64,000 bases of DNA from Dyella monticola (GTDB lineage Bacteria; Pseudomonadota; Gammaproteobacteria; Xanthomonadales; Rhodanobacteraceae): NCBI RefSeq assembly GCF_003363155.1, contig NZ_QRBE01000004.1, positions 96,003 through 160,002 of the forward strand, in the 5' to 3' direction. Below are positions 15,781 through 28,552 of this stretch, piece by piece (the stretch's first letter is position 1; every line of letters starts with the position of its first letter). The position numbers and the translations under genes are program-made. The notes beneath the pieces are model-generated. The model made no database searches, was not told the DNA's origin, and saw only the letters and a list, made by a program, of their open reading frames with translations.

Positions 15781-16509
15781 ATGCTTGAAATCCTCTACCA
15801 GGACGACGCGCTGCTCGCGGTCAACAAACCCGCCGGTCTGGCCGTGCATCGCTCGAAAATGGTCGCGAACGCCGACACGTTCCTGATCGACGTACTGCGC
15901 GAACAAGTCGGCGGCACGCTTTATCTGGCGCATCGTCTGGACCGCGCCACCAGTGGCGTGCTGCTGATCGCCCGCTCGAGCGAGATGGCCGCTTCACTCG
16001 GCGAGCAATTCATGAGTCGCGACGTCCACAAGCAATACCTCACGGTGGTACGCGGATGGCCGGAACCTGCCGAGGGCGTGGTCGATTACGCGCTGCCCGG
16101 GTCGCGCGAAACCGGCCCACGACGCGACGCGCGCACCGCCTATCGCCGGCTGTCCACGGTGGAAGTTTCCATCGCGCTGGGGCGCTATCCGCAGCAGCGG
16201 TACGCATGGGTCCTGGCGGAGCCGCAGACCGGCCGTTTCCGCCAGATCCGCAAGCATATGGCGCACATCCATCACCCGGTGATCGGCGATTGCCAGCATG
16301 GGCGCAGCGATCACAACCGCCTGTACAAGCAGCATTTCGGTTGCTATCGCATGCTCTTGCATGCCTGGCGGCTCAGTTTCCGGCACCCGGTCGACGGTAG
16401 ACCGATACTGCTTCAAGCACCGCTGGATAGCGCTTTCCAGGCGCTGATGCAACGCTTCGGCTGGTCGTTGCCAGCCGATGAAACGATAGGCGTCATGCCG
16501 ACCAGCTAA
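15781..16509 (+). CDS. truC: tRNA pseudouridine synthase C (RluA family)
   Basis: 242-residue pseudouridine synthase, best matched to TruC, which modifies U65 of tRNAs. The catalytic Asp54 is in HRLDRATSG, preceded by the family N-terminus LYQDDALLAVNKPAG. RFRQIRKHMAHIHHPVIGD is the conserved C-terminal block with the TruC-type H-M-A-H-I-H signature. The ATG at 15781 begins the family homology; an upstream in-frame extension looks like translated intergenic DNA. The 143 bp before it show no gene. Confidence 0.9.
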   Translation: MLEILYQDDALLAVNKPAGLAVHRSKMVANADTFLIDVLREQVGGTLYLAHRLDRATSGVLLIARSSEMAASLGEQFMSRDVHKQYLTVVRGWPEPAEGVVDYALPGSRETGPRRDARTAYRRLSTVEVSIALGRYPQQRYAWVLAEPQTGRFRQIRKHMAHIHHPVIGDCQHGRSDHNRLYKQHFGCYRMLLHAWRLSFRHPVDGRPILLQAPLDSAFQALMQRFGWSLPADETIGVMPTS

Positions 16510-16518
16510 ACTTGGGGC

Positions 16519-16941
16519 ATGTTGCCCGTAAGCCGATCCATCAACCTGCCGGAATCGGAGCTGGTCGTGCGCTTTCTGCGCGCGGACGGCCCCGGTGGCC
16601 AGCACGTCAATCGCACGGAGAGCGCGGTGGAGCTGCGTTTCGACGTCATGCATTCGCCCTCTCTGCCGGAGGACGTGCGCTCGCGCGTGCTTGCGCGCAG
16701 CGACCGGCGCATGACTGATGAAGGCGTGCTGGTGATCCAGGCGCGACGCTTCCGCGATCAGGGCCGCAACCGCGAAGATGCGCGTGAGCGATTGGTGGAT
16801 ATCCTGCGTAGCGCGCTGGTGGCGCCCAAGAAGCGCATCGCTACCAAACCCACCCGCGCTTCGCAGAAGCGCCGTCTGGAAGGCAAGCAGCAGCGAGCGA
16901 AAATCAAGCAAGGGCGATCGCGTTCGTGGAGCCAGGAGTGA
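16519..16941 (+). CDS. arfB: Alternative ribosome-rescue factor B (peptidyl-tRNA hydrolase ArfB)
   Basis: 140-residue stop-codon-independent release factor that frees stalled ribosomes. The GGQ motif (GPGGQHVNRTESAVELRF) with catalytic residues at 26-28 and the basic C-terminal tail (KKRIATKPTRASQKRRLEGK) that enters the empty mRNA channel are both present. Length equals E. coli YaeJ. It starts 9 bp after truC, and its stop overlaps the next start in a GTGA. Confidence 0.95.
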   Translation: MLPVSRSINLPESELVVRFLRADGPGGQHVNRTESAVELRFDVMHSPSLPEDVRSRVLARSDRRMTDEGVLVIQARRFRDQGRNREDARERLVDILRSALVAPKKRIATKPTRASQKRRLEGKQQRAKIKQGRSRSWSQE

Positions 16942-17537
16942 GCGACCCGATTCTGCCGGTCGTTCCACCGCAAGCACCTCGGCTCGATAGCCGCTTCTGG
17001 CCATGGCTGGCGCGCGGTCTGCTGCGCCTTTCCGGGTGGCAGCTGCTCGGCACACTGCCGGACGTGCCGAAGGTGATCATCATCGGCGCGCCCCATTCGT
17101 CCTACTGGGACGGCGTGTGGGGCCTGATGATGAAGGTCGCGCTGGGCGTCAACATCAACATCATGATCAAGCGTGAAGTGCTGGAGGGGCCATTGGGCGT
17201 GATCTTGCGCCCGATCGGCATGATTCCGATCAATCGCACGGCCGCGTTGAATGTGGTTGGCCAGATGGCGCAGCGTTTCAACCAGCAGGAAAGGATGTGG
17301 CTTGGCATTACGCCCGAGGGCACGCGCAAGCGCGTAACGCACTGGAAATCAGGCTTTCTGCGCATTGCGCACGAAGCGAACGTGCCGATCCAGACCCTTT
17401 TCATCGATTATCCGAGCAAGAGTTTCACGCTCGGTCCGCTGATTCATGCCAGTGACGATGCCGAGGCCGATATGGCTACGATCCGCGCGCTGTTTCGGCC
17501 CTATCGCGGCAAGCACCGCAATACCGAAGCGACGTAA
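16938..17537 (+). CDS. PlsC-like 1-acyl-glycerol-3-phosphate acyltransferase family protein
   Basis: 199-residue acyltransferase of the PlsC superfamily. The catalytic HX4D motif is HSSYWD at 53-58 and the substrate-binding EGTR is at 126-129. It is shorter than typical PlsC (about 240) and lacks an obvious N-terminal membrane helix. It resembles the small glycerol acyltransferase-like proteins found beside housekeeping genes; the acyl acceptor is uncertain. The GTG at 16938 is chosen because it overlaps the arfB stop; another GTG 12 bases upstream is possible. Confidence 0.85.
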   Translation: MSDPILPVVPPQAPRLDSRFWPWLARGLLRLSGWQLLGTLPDVPKVIIIGAPHSSYWDGVWGLMMKVALGVNINIMIKREVLEGPLGVILRPIGMIPINRTAALNVVGQMAQRFNQQERMWLGITPEGTRKRVTHWKSGFLRIAHEANVPIQTLFIDYPSKSFTLGPLIHASDDAEADMATIRALFRPYRGKHRNTEAT

Positions 17538-17549
17538 CTGCGAACACGC

Positions 17550-18185
17550 GTGGCTACATTCGGCATCCAGCATTACGACGCTTTCCTGATCGCCAGCATC
17601 GCGCTCAATCTCACGCCGGGACTGGATACGTTCTACATCCTCACACGTAGCGGACGCGAGGGACATGCGGCGGGCATGGCGGCTGCCCTGGGCATCAATG
17701 CCGGCTGCATCGTGCACACGCTGGCAGCGGTGCTGGGTATCTCCGCCATTTTGACGACCTCGGCGTTCGCCTTCAGTGTGCTGAAATACCTTGGCGCCGC
17801 GTATCTGATGTGGATCGGCGCGCGCATGGTGTTCTCGCGCAGCACTACGCGTCAGCCGACGGAAACCAAAGGGAAAGGCCTCGCCGCTGCATTTCGGCAA
17901 GGTATGCTGACCAATGTGCTCAATCCCAAGGTCGCGCTGTTCTTTCTCGCCTTTCTTCCGCAATTCGTATCCATGCATGCGATGCATCCGCAGCTCGGAC
18001 TGGTGCTGCTGGGATTAAGTTTTATCGGCACCGGCCTGGCATGGTCGAGCGTGCTTGCGTTGATGGGCGGGCGTATCCATCGATTGCTGCTCGCCCGCCC
18101 GCAACTTGGTCGGTGGATGGATCGTCTTTGCGGCACCATTTTGCTCGCGTTTGGCGTGAAGCTGGCATTGCAGCAGCGCAGCTGA
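17550..18185 (+). CDS. LysE/RhtB-family amino-acid exporter
   Basis: 211-residue inner-membrane exporter with about six hydrophobic segments. The N-terminal LNLTPGLDTFYILTRS is the RhtB-type signature (usual form NxxPGP), and QGMLTNVLNPKVALFFLAFLPQF is the conserved middle block. It probably exports homoserine lactone, threonine or another small amino-acid compound; the substrate cannot be told from sequence. The GTG start is 12 bp after the acyltransferase gene, so the run truC-arfB-plsC-like-lysE-like is probably co-transcribed. Confidence 0.9.
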   Translation: MATFGIQHYDAFLIASIALNLTPGLDTFYILTRSGREGHAAGMAAALGINAGCIVHTLAAVLGISAILTTSAFAFSVLKYLGAAYLMWIGARMVFSRSTTRQPTETKGKGLAAAFRQGMLTNVLNPKVALFFLAFLPQFVSMHAMHPQLGLVLLGLSFIGTGLAWSSVLALMGGRIHRLLLARPQLGRWMDRLCGTILLAFGVKLALQQRS

Positions 18186-18192
18186 CCCATCC

Positions 18193-18639
18193 TCACTGGC
18201 AAGGTTCTTTTCTTTCGTTGTCGGAAATGCCGATGATGAGCCAGCGCCCTTTGATCTTGCCGAGTGTAAGGACATCGGTACCACAATGATCCACGCGGCC
18301 GTCGATCGTGAACTTGTAAGGCGCCCATACGACGGCGAGGTCATGGTCCACGTGCACAACCGGATCATCAATGTGCTCGGCGATGGCACCGCCGCGATGC
18401 GCGGCAATGGCATCCGCCAGCTTCTCGATACTTAGCCGATGCAACGCGTTTTTCTGCACACTGGTGATGTCGATAGCCGGTGCCACCACGGCGAGCATGT
18501 CGTTCCTGTCCTGTCGGCCGAGCGCATCAAAAAAGCGATGGACAGGCTCCATCACGTGAGCATCTTGTTCGGCGGCGTAGCAGGCGTTTGCCAAACAACC
18601 CATCAATGCCGTAGCAAGAACCAAGGTGCGGAGTTTCAT
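18193..18639 (-). CDS. Secreted NTF2-like (SnoaL/DUF4440-type) protein
   Basis: 148-residue exported protein. The signal peptide MKLRTLVLATALMGCLANACYAAE probably cleaves after CYA. The mature part has an NTF2-like layout: MEPVHRFFDALGRQDRNDMLAVV at the start, then VDHDLAVVWAPYKFTIDG and GRWLIIGISDN strands. Such folds form small pockets used for catalysis or ligand binding; the role here is unknown. It converges with the exporter gene, 7 bp apart. Confidence 0.75.
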   Translation of the reverse strand: MKLRTLVLATALMGCLANACYAAEQDAHVMEPVHRFFDALGRQDRNDMLAVVAPAIDITSVQKNALHRLSIEKLADAIAAHRGGAIAEHIDDPVVHVDHDLAVVWAPYKFTIDGRVDHCGTDVLTLGKIKGRWLIIGISDNERKEPCQ

Positions 18640-18694
18640 GCGGGAATCCTTTTGTTAGTCATGCAATGGGGTACCAACCACGCCTTATAACGCG

Positions 18695-19708
18695 TCAACG
18701 CTCGGAGTGGCCTGATTCGTCGTAATCGCGATGCGTCAAAAGGCCCGGCCGGATCAGATCGACGAATGCGCGTGCTTCCTTGCTGAGGAACTTGCCCTTG
18801 CGCATCACCACGCCATAACTGCGCTGCGGGAAATACGATCGCATATTGCGCACCGCCAGCCGCTGGCGATCGGCATCGGTGATGCAGATACCGGTGACGA
18901 TGGAGATGCCCAGACCCATCGCCACGTATTCCTTGATTACATCCCAACCGCCGACTTCGATCGCCACGTGATAGGGCACCTGCCGCTGCTGGAACACGAG
19001 ATCCACCATGCGATAGGTGGAAAGGCGCTGTGGCGGAAGGATCAGCCCGTAAGGCGAGAGATCGTCCAGCAGCACGCTTTCCTTGCTCGCCAGCGGATGA
19101 TCAAGCGGCGTGATCAGCATGGGGTCGTAGTGATAAACCGGCGCCCAGGCGATGTCGTTGGGTACATCGAGCATGGAGCCGACGGCGAAATCAGCTTCGT
19201 CCGCGCGTAGCAGCGCCAAGCCATCTTTGCCGGTGACGTTGGCCAGTTGGAGTTGCACCTCGGGGAATTGCTGGCGGTATTGCCGCACGAGGTCAGGCAG
19301 CAGGTACTGGATGGTGGAGGTGCCCGCCGCCACGGTGAGCTTGCCCGATGGCAGGCCCTTCACCTTGGCCTGGAATGCGCTGTCCAGGCTCTCCCAACCT
19401 TCCACCAAGGGGCGAGCCAATTCGTAGAGCACTTCGCCCGCATCGGTGAGGTTGATACGCCGGCGACTGCGGTGCAGCAGCGCCACCCCCAGCTCCCGCT
19501 CGAGCGCTTGCAACTGGAGGCTGATGGAGGGCTGCGACAGGAACAGCGCCTCGGCCGCCCGGCTGAGCGTGCCCAGTTTCACCGTGGCTACGAAGGCGCG
19601 CATTTGTTTGAGACGGTTGCCTTTGTAGTAATACCGGCCGCTCTCAGCGGGCCCAGGCTGGCGCCTTGGCGCGCGCTTCACGCTACTGGCGGCTCGCTTT
19701 TTTGTCAC
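18695..19708 (-). CDS. LysR-family transcriptional regulator divergent from aceBA
   Basis: 337-residue LysR regulator. The HTH (TLSRAAEALFLSQPSISLQLQALE) begins near residue 47 because of a basic N-terminal extension (MTKKRAASSVKRAPRRQPG). The effector domain follows from about 110 (LTVAAGTSTIQYLLPDLVRQ). The frame starts with GTG at 19708; an internal ATG at the start of MRAFVATVKLGTL would give the more usual length and cannot be excluded. Divergence from aceB over a 160-bp AT-rich spacer with a dyad strongly suggests it regulates the glyoxylate shunt; this is inference. Confidence 0.92.
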   Translation of the reverse strand: MTKKRAASSVKRAPRRQPGPAESGRYYYKGNRLKQMRAFVATVKLGTLSRAAEALFLSQPSISLQLQALERELGVALLHRSRRRINLTDAGEVLYELARPLVEGWESLDSAFQAKVKGLPSGKLTVAAGTSTIQYLLPDLVRQYRQQFPEVQLQLANVTGKDGLALLRADEADFAVGSMLDVPNDIAWAPVYHYDPMLITPLDHPLASKESVLLDDLSPYGLILPPQRLSTYRMVDLVFQQRQVPYHVAIEVGGWDVIKEYVAMGLGISIVTGICITDADRQRLAVRNMRSYFPQRSYGVVMRKGKFLSKEARAFVDLIRPGLLTHRDYDESGHSER

Positions 19709-19779
19709 ATTTGGCGTCCAGCAAGATTCCTAGAGGTCTACTGATCAATAGCTTAGATGATCTATTAATTTTATGAATA

Positions 19780-19806
19780 TGACAAATTGAAACATTTGCT
19801 TTGTCA
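19780..19806. promoter_or_regulatory. Dyad TGACAAA-N13-TTTGTCA in the lysR/aceB intergenic region
   Basis: Perfect 7-bp arms separated by 13 bases in the AT-rich spacer between the divergent LysR gene and aceB. It overlaps a possible -35 for aceB (TTGAAA at 19787-19792, with TATGGT at 19811-19816 18 bases on). Size and position suit a LysR-type site; AT content is far above that of the flanking genes. Confidence 0.6.
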
Positions 19807-19868
19807 AATCTATGGTTACTGACCTAGCTTTCCATCGCATCCCTAAACCGACGGTGGAGAAGCAGCCC

Positions 19869-21464
<1,596 letters not shown>

Positions 21465-21496
21465 CCGCGCGCGATTCACACTTACGGAGCAGTGAC

Positions 21497-22792
21497 ATGA
21501 AAACGCTTCTGCCAACCGCCGAACAGATCACGCTGGACTGGACGAACAACCCGCGTTGGGCCGGTATCCAGCGCAGTTACGCCGCTGAAGATGTCGTGCG
21601 TCTGCGCGGCACCGTAGCGATCGAACATTCGCTTGCGCGCCGCGGCGCCGAACGCTTGTGGAAAGCGCTGCATAAAGAGCCGTTCGTCAACGCGCTGGGC
21701 GCGCTCACGGGTAACCAGGCGATGCAGCAAGTGAAAGCCGGGCTGCAAGCTATTTACCTCAGCGGATGGCAAGTGGCTGCCGATGCCAATATCGCTGGCG
21801 AGATGTATCCGGATCAGTCGTTGTATCCGGCCAATTCCGTGCCCATGGTGGTCAAGCGCATCAACAACACGCTGCTTCGCGCTGATCAACTGCATCATGC
21901 CGAAGGTGCCGATGACATCGATTGGATGGTGCCGATCGTTGCCGATGCCGAAGCCGGTTTTGGTGGCGTGCTCAACGCCTTCGAACTGATGAAGGCGATG
22001 ATCGAAGCCGGCGCTGCGGGCGTGCATTTCGAAGATCAACTCGCCTCGGTGAAAAAGTGTGGCCACATGGGCGGCAAGGTGCTGGTGCCGACGCGCGAAG
22101 CGGTCGAGAAATTGAATGCCGCGCGCCTGGCATCGGATGTACTAGGCGTGTCCACCTTAGTGGTTGCACGCACCGATGCGGATGCGGCGGACCTGCTGAC
22201 CTCCGATATCGATGAAAACGATAAGCCGTTCACCACCGGCGAGCGCACCGTGGAAGGCTTTTTCCGCGTGCGGCCCGGCATCGAACAAGCCATCAGCCGC
22301 GGCCTGGCCTATGCGCCCTATGCGGATCTGGTGTGGTGCGAAACCAGTAAGCCAAACCTGGAGCAAGCGCGCCAGTTCGCCGAAGCGATTCACGCAAAAT
22401 ATCCCGGCAAATGGCTGGCCTACAACTGCTCCCCGAGCTTCAACTGGAAGCGCAACCTGGACGACGCGACGATTGCGCGGTTCCAGCGCGAACTTGGCGC
22501 GATGGGCTACAAATTCCAGTTCATCACCCTCGCCGGCTTCCATAGTTTGAACTACAGCATGTTCGAACTTGCCCACGGTTACGCACGCCGACAGATGAGT
22601 GCATTCGTGGATTTGCAGGAAAAGGAATTCGCCGCGGCAGAGCAGGGCTTTACCGCCGTGAAGCATCAGCGTGAAGTGGGCACCGGCTATTTCGATGCGG
22701 TGACGCAGGCGATTCAGCAGGGCAAGTCGTCAACGGTGGCGTTGAAGGGATCGACCGAAGAAGCGCAATTTCATCGTGCATCGGCGGCGTGA
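21497..22792 (+). CDS. aceA: Isocitrate lyase
   Basis: 431-residue isocitrate lyase that splits isocitrate to succinate and glyoxylate, the first step of the glyoxylate bypass. The catalytic signature KKCGHMGGK is at 186-194 with Cys188. [15 protein letters not shown] and [17 protein letters not shown] are further conserved blocks. The length fits the E. coli-type enzyme. It has a GGAG site before the ATG and is followed by a palindromic stem-loop. Together with aceB it allows growth on acetate or fatty acids. Confidence 0.96.
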   Translation: MKTLLPTAEQITLDWTNNPRWAGIQRSYAAEDVVRLRGTVAIEHSLARRGAERLWKALHKEPFVNALGALTGNQAMQQVKAGLQAIYLSGWQVAADANIAGEMYPDQSLYPANSVPMVVKRINNTLLRADQLHHAEGADDIDWMVPIVADAEAGFGGVLNAFELMKAMIEAGAAGVHFEDQLASVKKCGHMGGKVLVPTREAVEKLNAARLASDVLGVSTLVVARTDADAADLLTSDIDENDKPFTTGERTVEGFFRVRPGIEQAISRGLAYAPYADLVWCETSKPNLEQARQFAEAIHAKYPGKWLAYNCSPSFNWKRNLDDATIARFQRELGAMGYKFQFITLAGFHSLNYSMFELAHGYARRQMSAFVDLQEKEFAAAEQGFTAVKHQREVGTGYFDAVTQAIQQGKSSTVALKGSTEEAQFHRASAA

Positions 22793-22806
22793 GCGCTTGT
22801 CATGGT

Positions 22807-22827
22807 GCCCCGGTACATTACCGGGGC
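22807..22827. terminator. Stem-loop between convergent aceA and comM
   Basis: GCCCCGGT and ACCGGGGC form a perfect 8-bp stem with a 5-base loop, 15 bases after the aceA stop and 10 before the comM stop. The stem is stable but only a short T-stretch follows (GGGTTTCT on the plus strand). It probably ends or protects both transcripts. Confidence 0.5.
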
Positions 22828-22836
22828 AGCGGGTTT

Positions 22837-24351
<1,515 letters not shown>

Positions 24352-24435
24352 GGGCGACGTGGACTGTCCACGCGCGTGGAGTCGCTGATTGATCGGTCCA
24401 TCGAGCGACTCCCCTGCATTTCAGCGTAAGAAAAG

Positions 24436-24484
24436 AGCCGCCCCCCGATCCTTGGGGTGATGGTGACTAATCGGGAGGACGGCT
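24436..24484 (-). terminator. Rho-independent terminator of ubiK
   Basis: On the minus strand AGCCGTCCTCCCGAT pairs with ATCGGGGGGCGGCT around a 20-base loop, followed by CTTTTCTT. It lies 13 bases after the ubiK stop codon. The stem is long with few mismatches; the loop is larger than usual. Confidence 0.65.
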
Positions 24485-24496
24485 ACCGGAACTGGT

Positions 24497-24754
24497 TTAT
24501 GGACCGGGAGGCGACACCGTGGCTTCCAACTCCGCCACGCGTCTTTCGAGTTCTTCGACCCTGGCGCGCGTGCGCGCCAACACTTGAGCCTGAACGTCGA
24601 ATTCCTCCCGGGTAACCAGCTCGAGATGGCGCAGTCCCTGCGCCAGGATATCGCGAAAATTGGCGCGCAGATCCTTGTGCGCGTCTACCATCCCTGGCGG
24701 TACCAACGAGACAAGTCGTAGGGCAATCTGATCGATATCCTGCCTCCCCATCAT
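24497..24754 (-). CDS. ubiK: Ubiquinone biosynthesis accessory factor UbiK (YqiC/BMFP family)
   Basis: 85-residue helical protein ending in a coiled coil (LARTRARVEELERRVAELEATV), the pattern of YqiC/UbiK that partners UbiJ in ubiquinone synthesis. The conserved segment DLRANFRDILAQGLRHLELVTREEFDVQ lies in the middle. The ATG at 24754 follows GAGGTG with 8-base spacing; a longer in-frame start gives an unconserved extension. It is divergent from the P-II gene and has its own terminator. Confidence 0.88.
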   Translation of the reverse strand: MMGRQDIDQIALRLVSLVPPGMVDAHKDLRANFRDILAQGLRHLELVTREEFDVQAQVLARTRARVEELERRVAELEATVSPPGP

Positions 24755-24833
24755 GGTAGGCACCTCGAACTCGTCGACTGACAGTCTATGAAGAAGTGAA
24801 AAAGCGGCGCCATCAGCAAGCTCCAACAAGATT

Positions 24834-24881
24834 TGTAGGGATTTTCCTACACGACAGGACAGGCTGCCTTCAGACAGGCAG
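24834..24881. promoter_or_regulatory. Two adjacent dyads between ubiK and the P-II gene
   Basis: TGTAGG-GATTTT-CCTACA (24834-24851) and CTGCCT-TCAGAC-AGGCAG (24864-24881) each have perfect 6-bp arms and 6-base spacers. They lie between the divergent starts, 62-109 bp before the P-II gene. They may be regulator sites or stem-loops in the leaders. No sigma-54 motif was found here. Confidence 0.45.
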
Positions 24882-24933
24882 AATAGTTATGCTGCGCACC
24901 CGCGTGTGACCGGGCTATCTCCGCGCCCGATAA

Positions 24934-25817
<884 letters not shown>

Positions 25818-25863
25818 GAGATCTATCCGAATCAGGTAGACCGGCGCAGATTAACAGCGAGCT

Positions 25864-25892
25864 CCATGCCAGGCGACTGACGCCTGTCATGG
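25864..25892 (-). terminator. Stem-loop between gpmA and the membrane-protein gene
   Basis: CCATGCCAGGCG and CGCCTGTCATGG form a 12-position stem with one mismatch and a 5-base loop, 19 bases beyond the gpmA stop. No U-tract follows, so it may be a partial terminator or an mRNA stabiliser. Confidence 0.5.
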
Positions 25893-25910
25893 ATTTACTG
25901 CGGATGATGC

Positions 25911-26654
25911 TTACTTGGCCTTGCCCTGGTTGGCCACGGCAGCCAGCTTCGCCGCAATGGCGTCGGCATCACCGAGATAGTAGTGGCGCAGCGGCTTGAG
26001 CTGTGCGTCGAATTCATACACCAGCGGCACGCCGTTGGGGATGTTCAATTCGACGATGGCCTCGTCAGAGATATTGTCCAGGTACTTCACCAGCGCGCGG
26101 ATCGAATTGCCGTGCGCCACCAGCAGCACGCGCTGGCCGCTGCGGATGGCCGGCGCCAGCACTTCATCCCAATAGGGCAGCACGCGGGCGACGGTGTCTT
26201 TCAGGCATTCGGTGTCAGGAATCTGGCTGGGATCGAGGTCGGCATAGCGTGGGTCGGATAGCGACGGATTCTCCGCGCGCGGCAGCGGTGGCGGCGGAAT
26301 GTCATAGCTGCGGCGCCAGATCTTCACCTGGTCCTCGCCGTACTTGGCCGCCGTTTCGGCCTTGTTGAGGCCGGTGAGGCCGCCGTAGTGACGCTCGTTG
26401 AGACGCCAGTCGGTGAGCACCGGAATCCACATCAGGTCCATGGTGTCCTGCACATGCCACAGCGTGCGCACCGCGCGCTTGAGTACCGAGGTGTGCGCCA
26501 CGTCGAAGTGGTAGCCGGCCTGTGCCAGCAACTCGCCCGACTCGCGCGCTTCGGCGGCGCCTTGCTCGGTGATATCCACGTCGGCCCAGCCGCTGAAACG
26601 GTTTTCGAGGTTCCACTGGGATTGGCCGTGACGGATCAGTACGAGCTTGTGCAT
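25911..26654 (-). CDS. gpmA: 2,3-bisphosphoglycerate-dependent phosphoglycerate mutase
   Basis: 247-residue glycolytic enzyme that interconverts 3- and 2-phosphoglycerate through a phosphohistidine. The active-site motif [10 protein letters not shown] places the phosphorylated His at residue 9, and [15 protein letters not shown] carries the second active-site His. The block [23 protein letters not shown] is characteristic. Length matches E. coli GpmA (250). The ATG at 26654 is used; a TTG nine bases upstream is also in frame, and neither has a clear Shine-Dalgarno. Confidence 0.95.
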   Translation of the reverse strand: MHKLVLIRHGQSQWNLENRFSGWADVDITEQGAAEARESGELLAQAGYHFDVAHTSVLKRAVRTLWHVQDTMDLMWIPVLTDWRLNERHYGGLTGLNKAETAAKYGEDQVKIWRRSYDIPPPPLPRAENPSLSDPRYADLDPSQIPDTECLKDTVARVLPYWDEVLAPAIRSGQRVLLVAHGNSIRALVKYLDNISDEAIVELNIPNGVPLVYEFDAQLKPLRHYYLGDADAIAAKLAAVANQGKAK

Positions 26655-26800
26655 GGGATTCAATTCAAACGAAGCAGGGCAAGTAGGGAATGGTGCAGGC
26701 GCAGCGTAATGGCGTCAATTGCCGGCTGTGCAGGAAGTCACGCTAAACCTTGAGGCAATGAGGCGCATCCTACGTGGGTCCCACCTTGAGGAGTTCCGTT

Positions 26801-27451
26801 ATGCGTTTGGCTACTATCGCTTTGGCGACGACCTTGCTGCTTCCCTTGACCGTTTGCGCCCAGGACATCAGCAAGATTAATGGCTCGGTGTCCGTCGATG
26901 CCGGGCAACACGCCGGAGACGTGCATAGCGTCAATGGCTCGGTGAATATCGGCGACGGCGCCGTCGTGCAGGAAGCAAACACCGTCAATGGCTCGGTGCG
27001 CCTGGGCGCCAGGGCGCAGGCCAACAGCACGCATACCGTCAACGGCGCGCAAACGCTTGAGCAAGGCGCCCAGGTGCACGGCGATGTAAGCAGCACCAAC
27101 GGCAGCATCGCGCTGGAGGAAGGTGCCGATGTGATGGGCAATGTATCCAACGTCAACGGCGCCATCCGCCTCGATCACTCACACGTCGGCGGCGGCATCC
27201 AAACCACTGACGGCGACATCACCATCGGCGAGGGTTCGCGTGTCGATGGCGGCATCCTGGTCAAGGAACAGCATGGCTGGGGTAACTCGTTCAATCGGCC
27301 GCCACGCGTGGTGATCGGCCCACACGCCATTGTTCGCGGCGCATTGGAGTTCCACCGCGAAGTGGAGCTTTACGTCAGCGACAGCGCGCAGATCGGTTCA
27401 GTGCAAGGCGCCACGGCAAAGCGGTTCAGCGGTACTCAACCCACGGAGTAA
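26801..27451 (+). CDS. Exported beta-solenoid (bactofilin-like) repeat protein
   Basis: 216-residue protein with a signal peptide (MRLATIALATTLLLPLTVCAQ). From about residue 26 it contains seven tandem 18-19-residue repeats, each starting NGS or NGA (NGSVSVDAGQHAGDVHSV, NGSVNIGDGAVVQEANTV and so on) and ending near DGGILV. This is the rung pattern of polymer-forming bactofilin-like or DUF4097-like beta-solenoids. A last part (EFHREVELYVSDSAQIGSVQG) caps the solenoid. GAGGAG precedes the ATG by 7 bases. Probably a periplasmic or surface structural protein; partner unknown. Confidence 0.8.
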   Translation: MRLATIALATTLLLPLTVCAQDISKINGSVSVDAGQHAGDVHSVNGSVNIGDGAVVQEANTVNGSVRLGARAQANSTHTVNGAQTLEQGAQVHGDVSSTNGSIALEEGADVMGNVSNVNGAIRLDHSHVGGGIQTTDGDITIGEGSRVDGGILVKEQHGWGNSFNRPPRVVIGPHAIVRGALEFHREVELYVSDSAQIGSVQGATAKRFSGTQPTE

Positions 27452-27489
27452 CCGCTGAAGCGCACGCCTTTTCCGCCTCGCGGAAATCG

Positions 27490-28539
<1,050 letters not shown>

Positions 28540-28552
28540 CTAGGCTCATGCG

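Noticed and set aside
19812-19868. Upstream ATG start for aceB
   Set aside because: No ribosome site, extends the protein beyond the family length, and overlaps the probable -10 region.
27470-27486. TTTCCGC/GCGGAAA hairpin as a terminator between the solenoid gene and hemF
   Set aside because: The stem is only 7 bp with a triloop and no U-tract; kept only as a remark under hemF.
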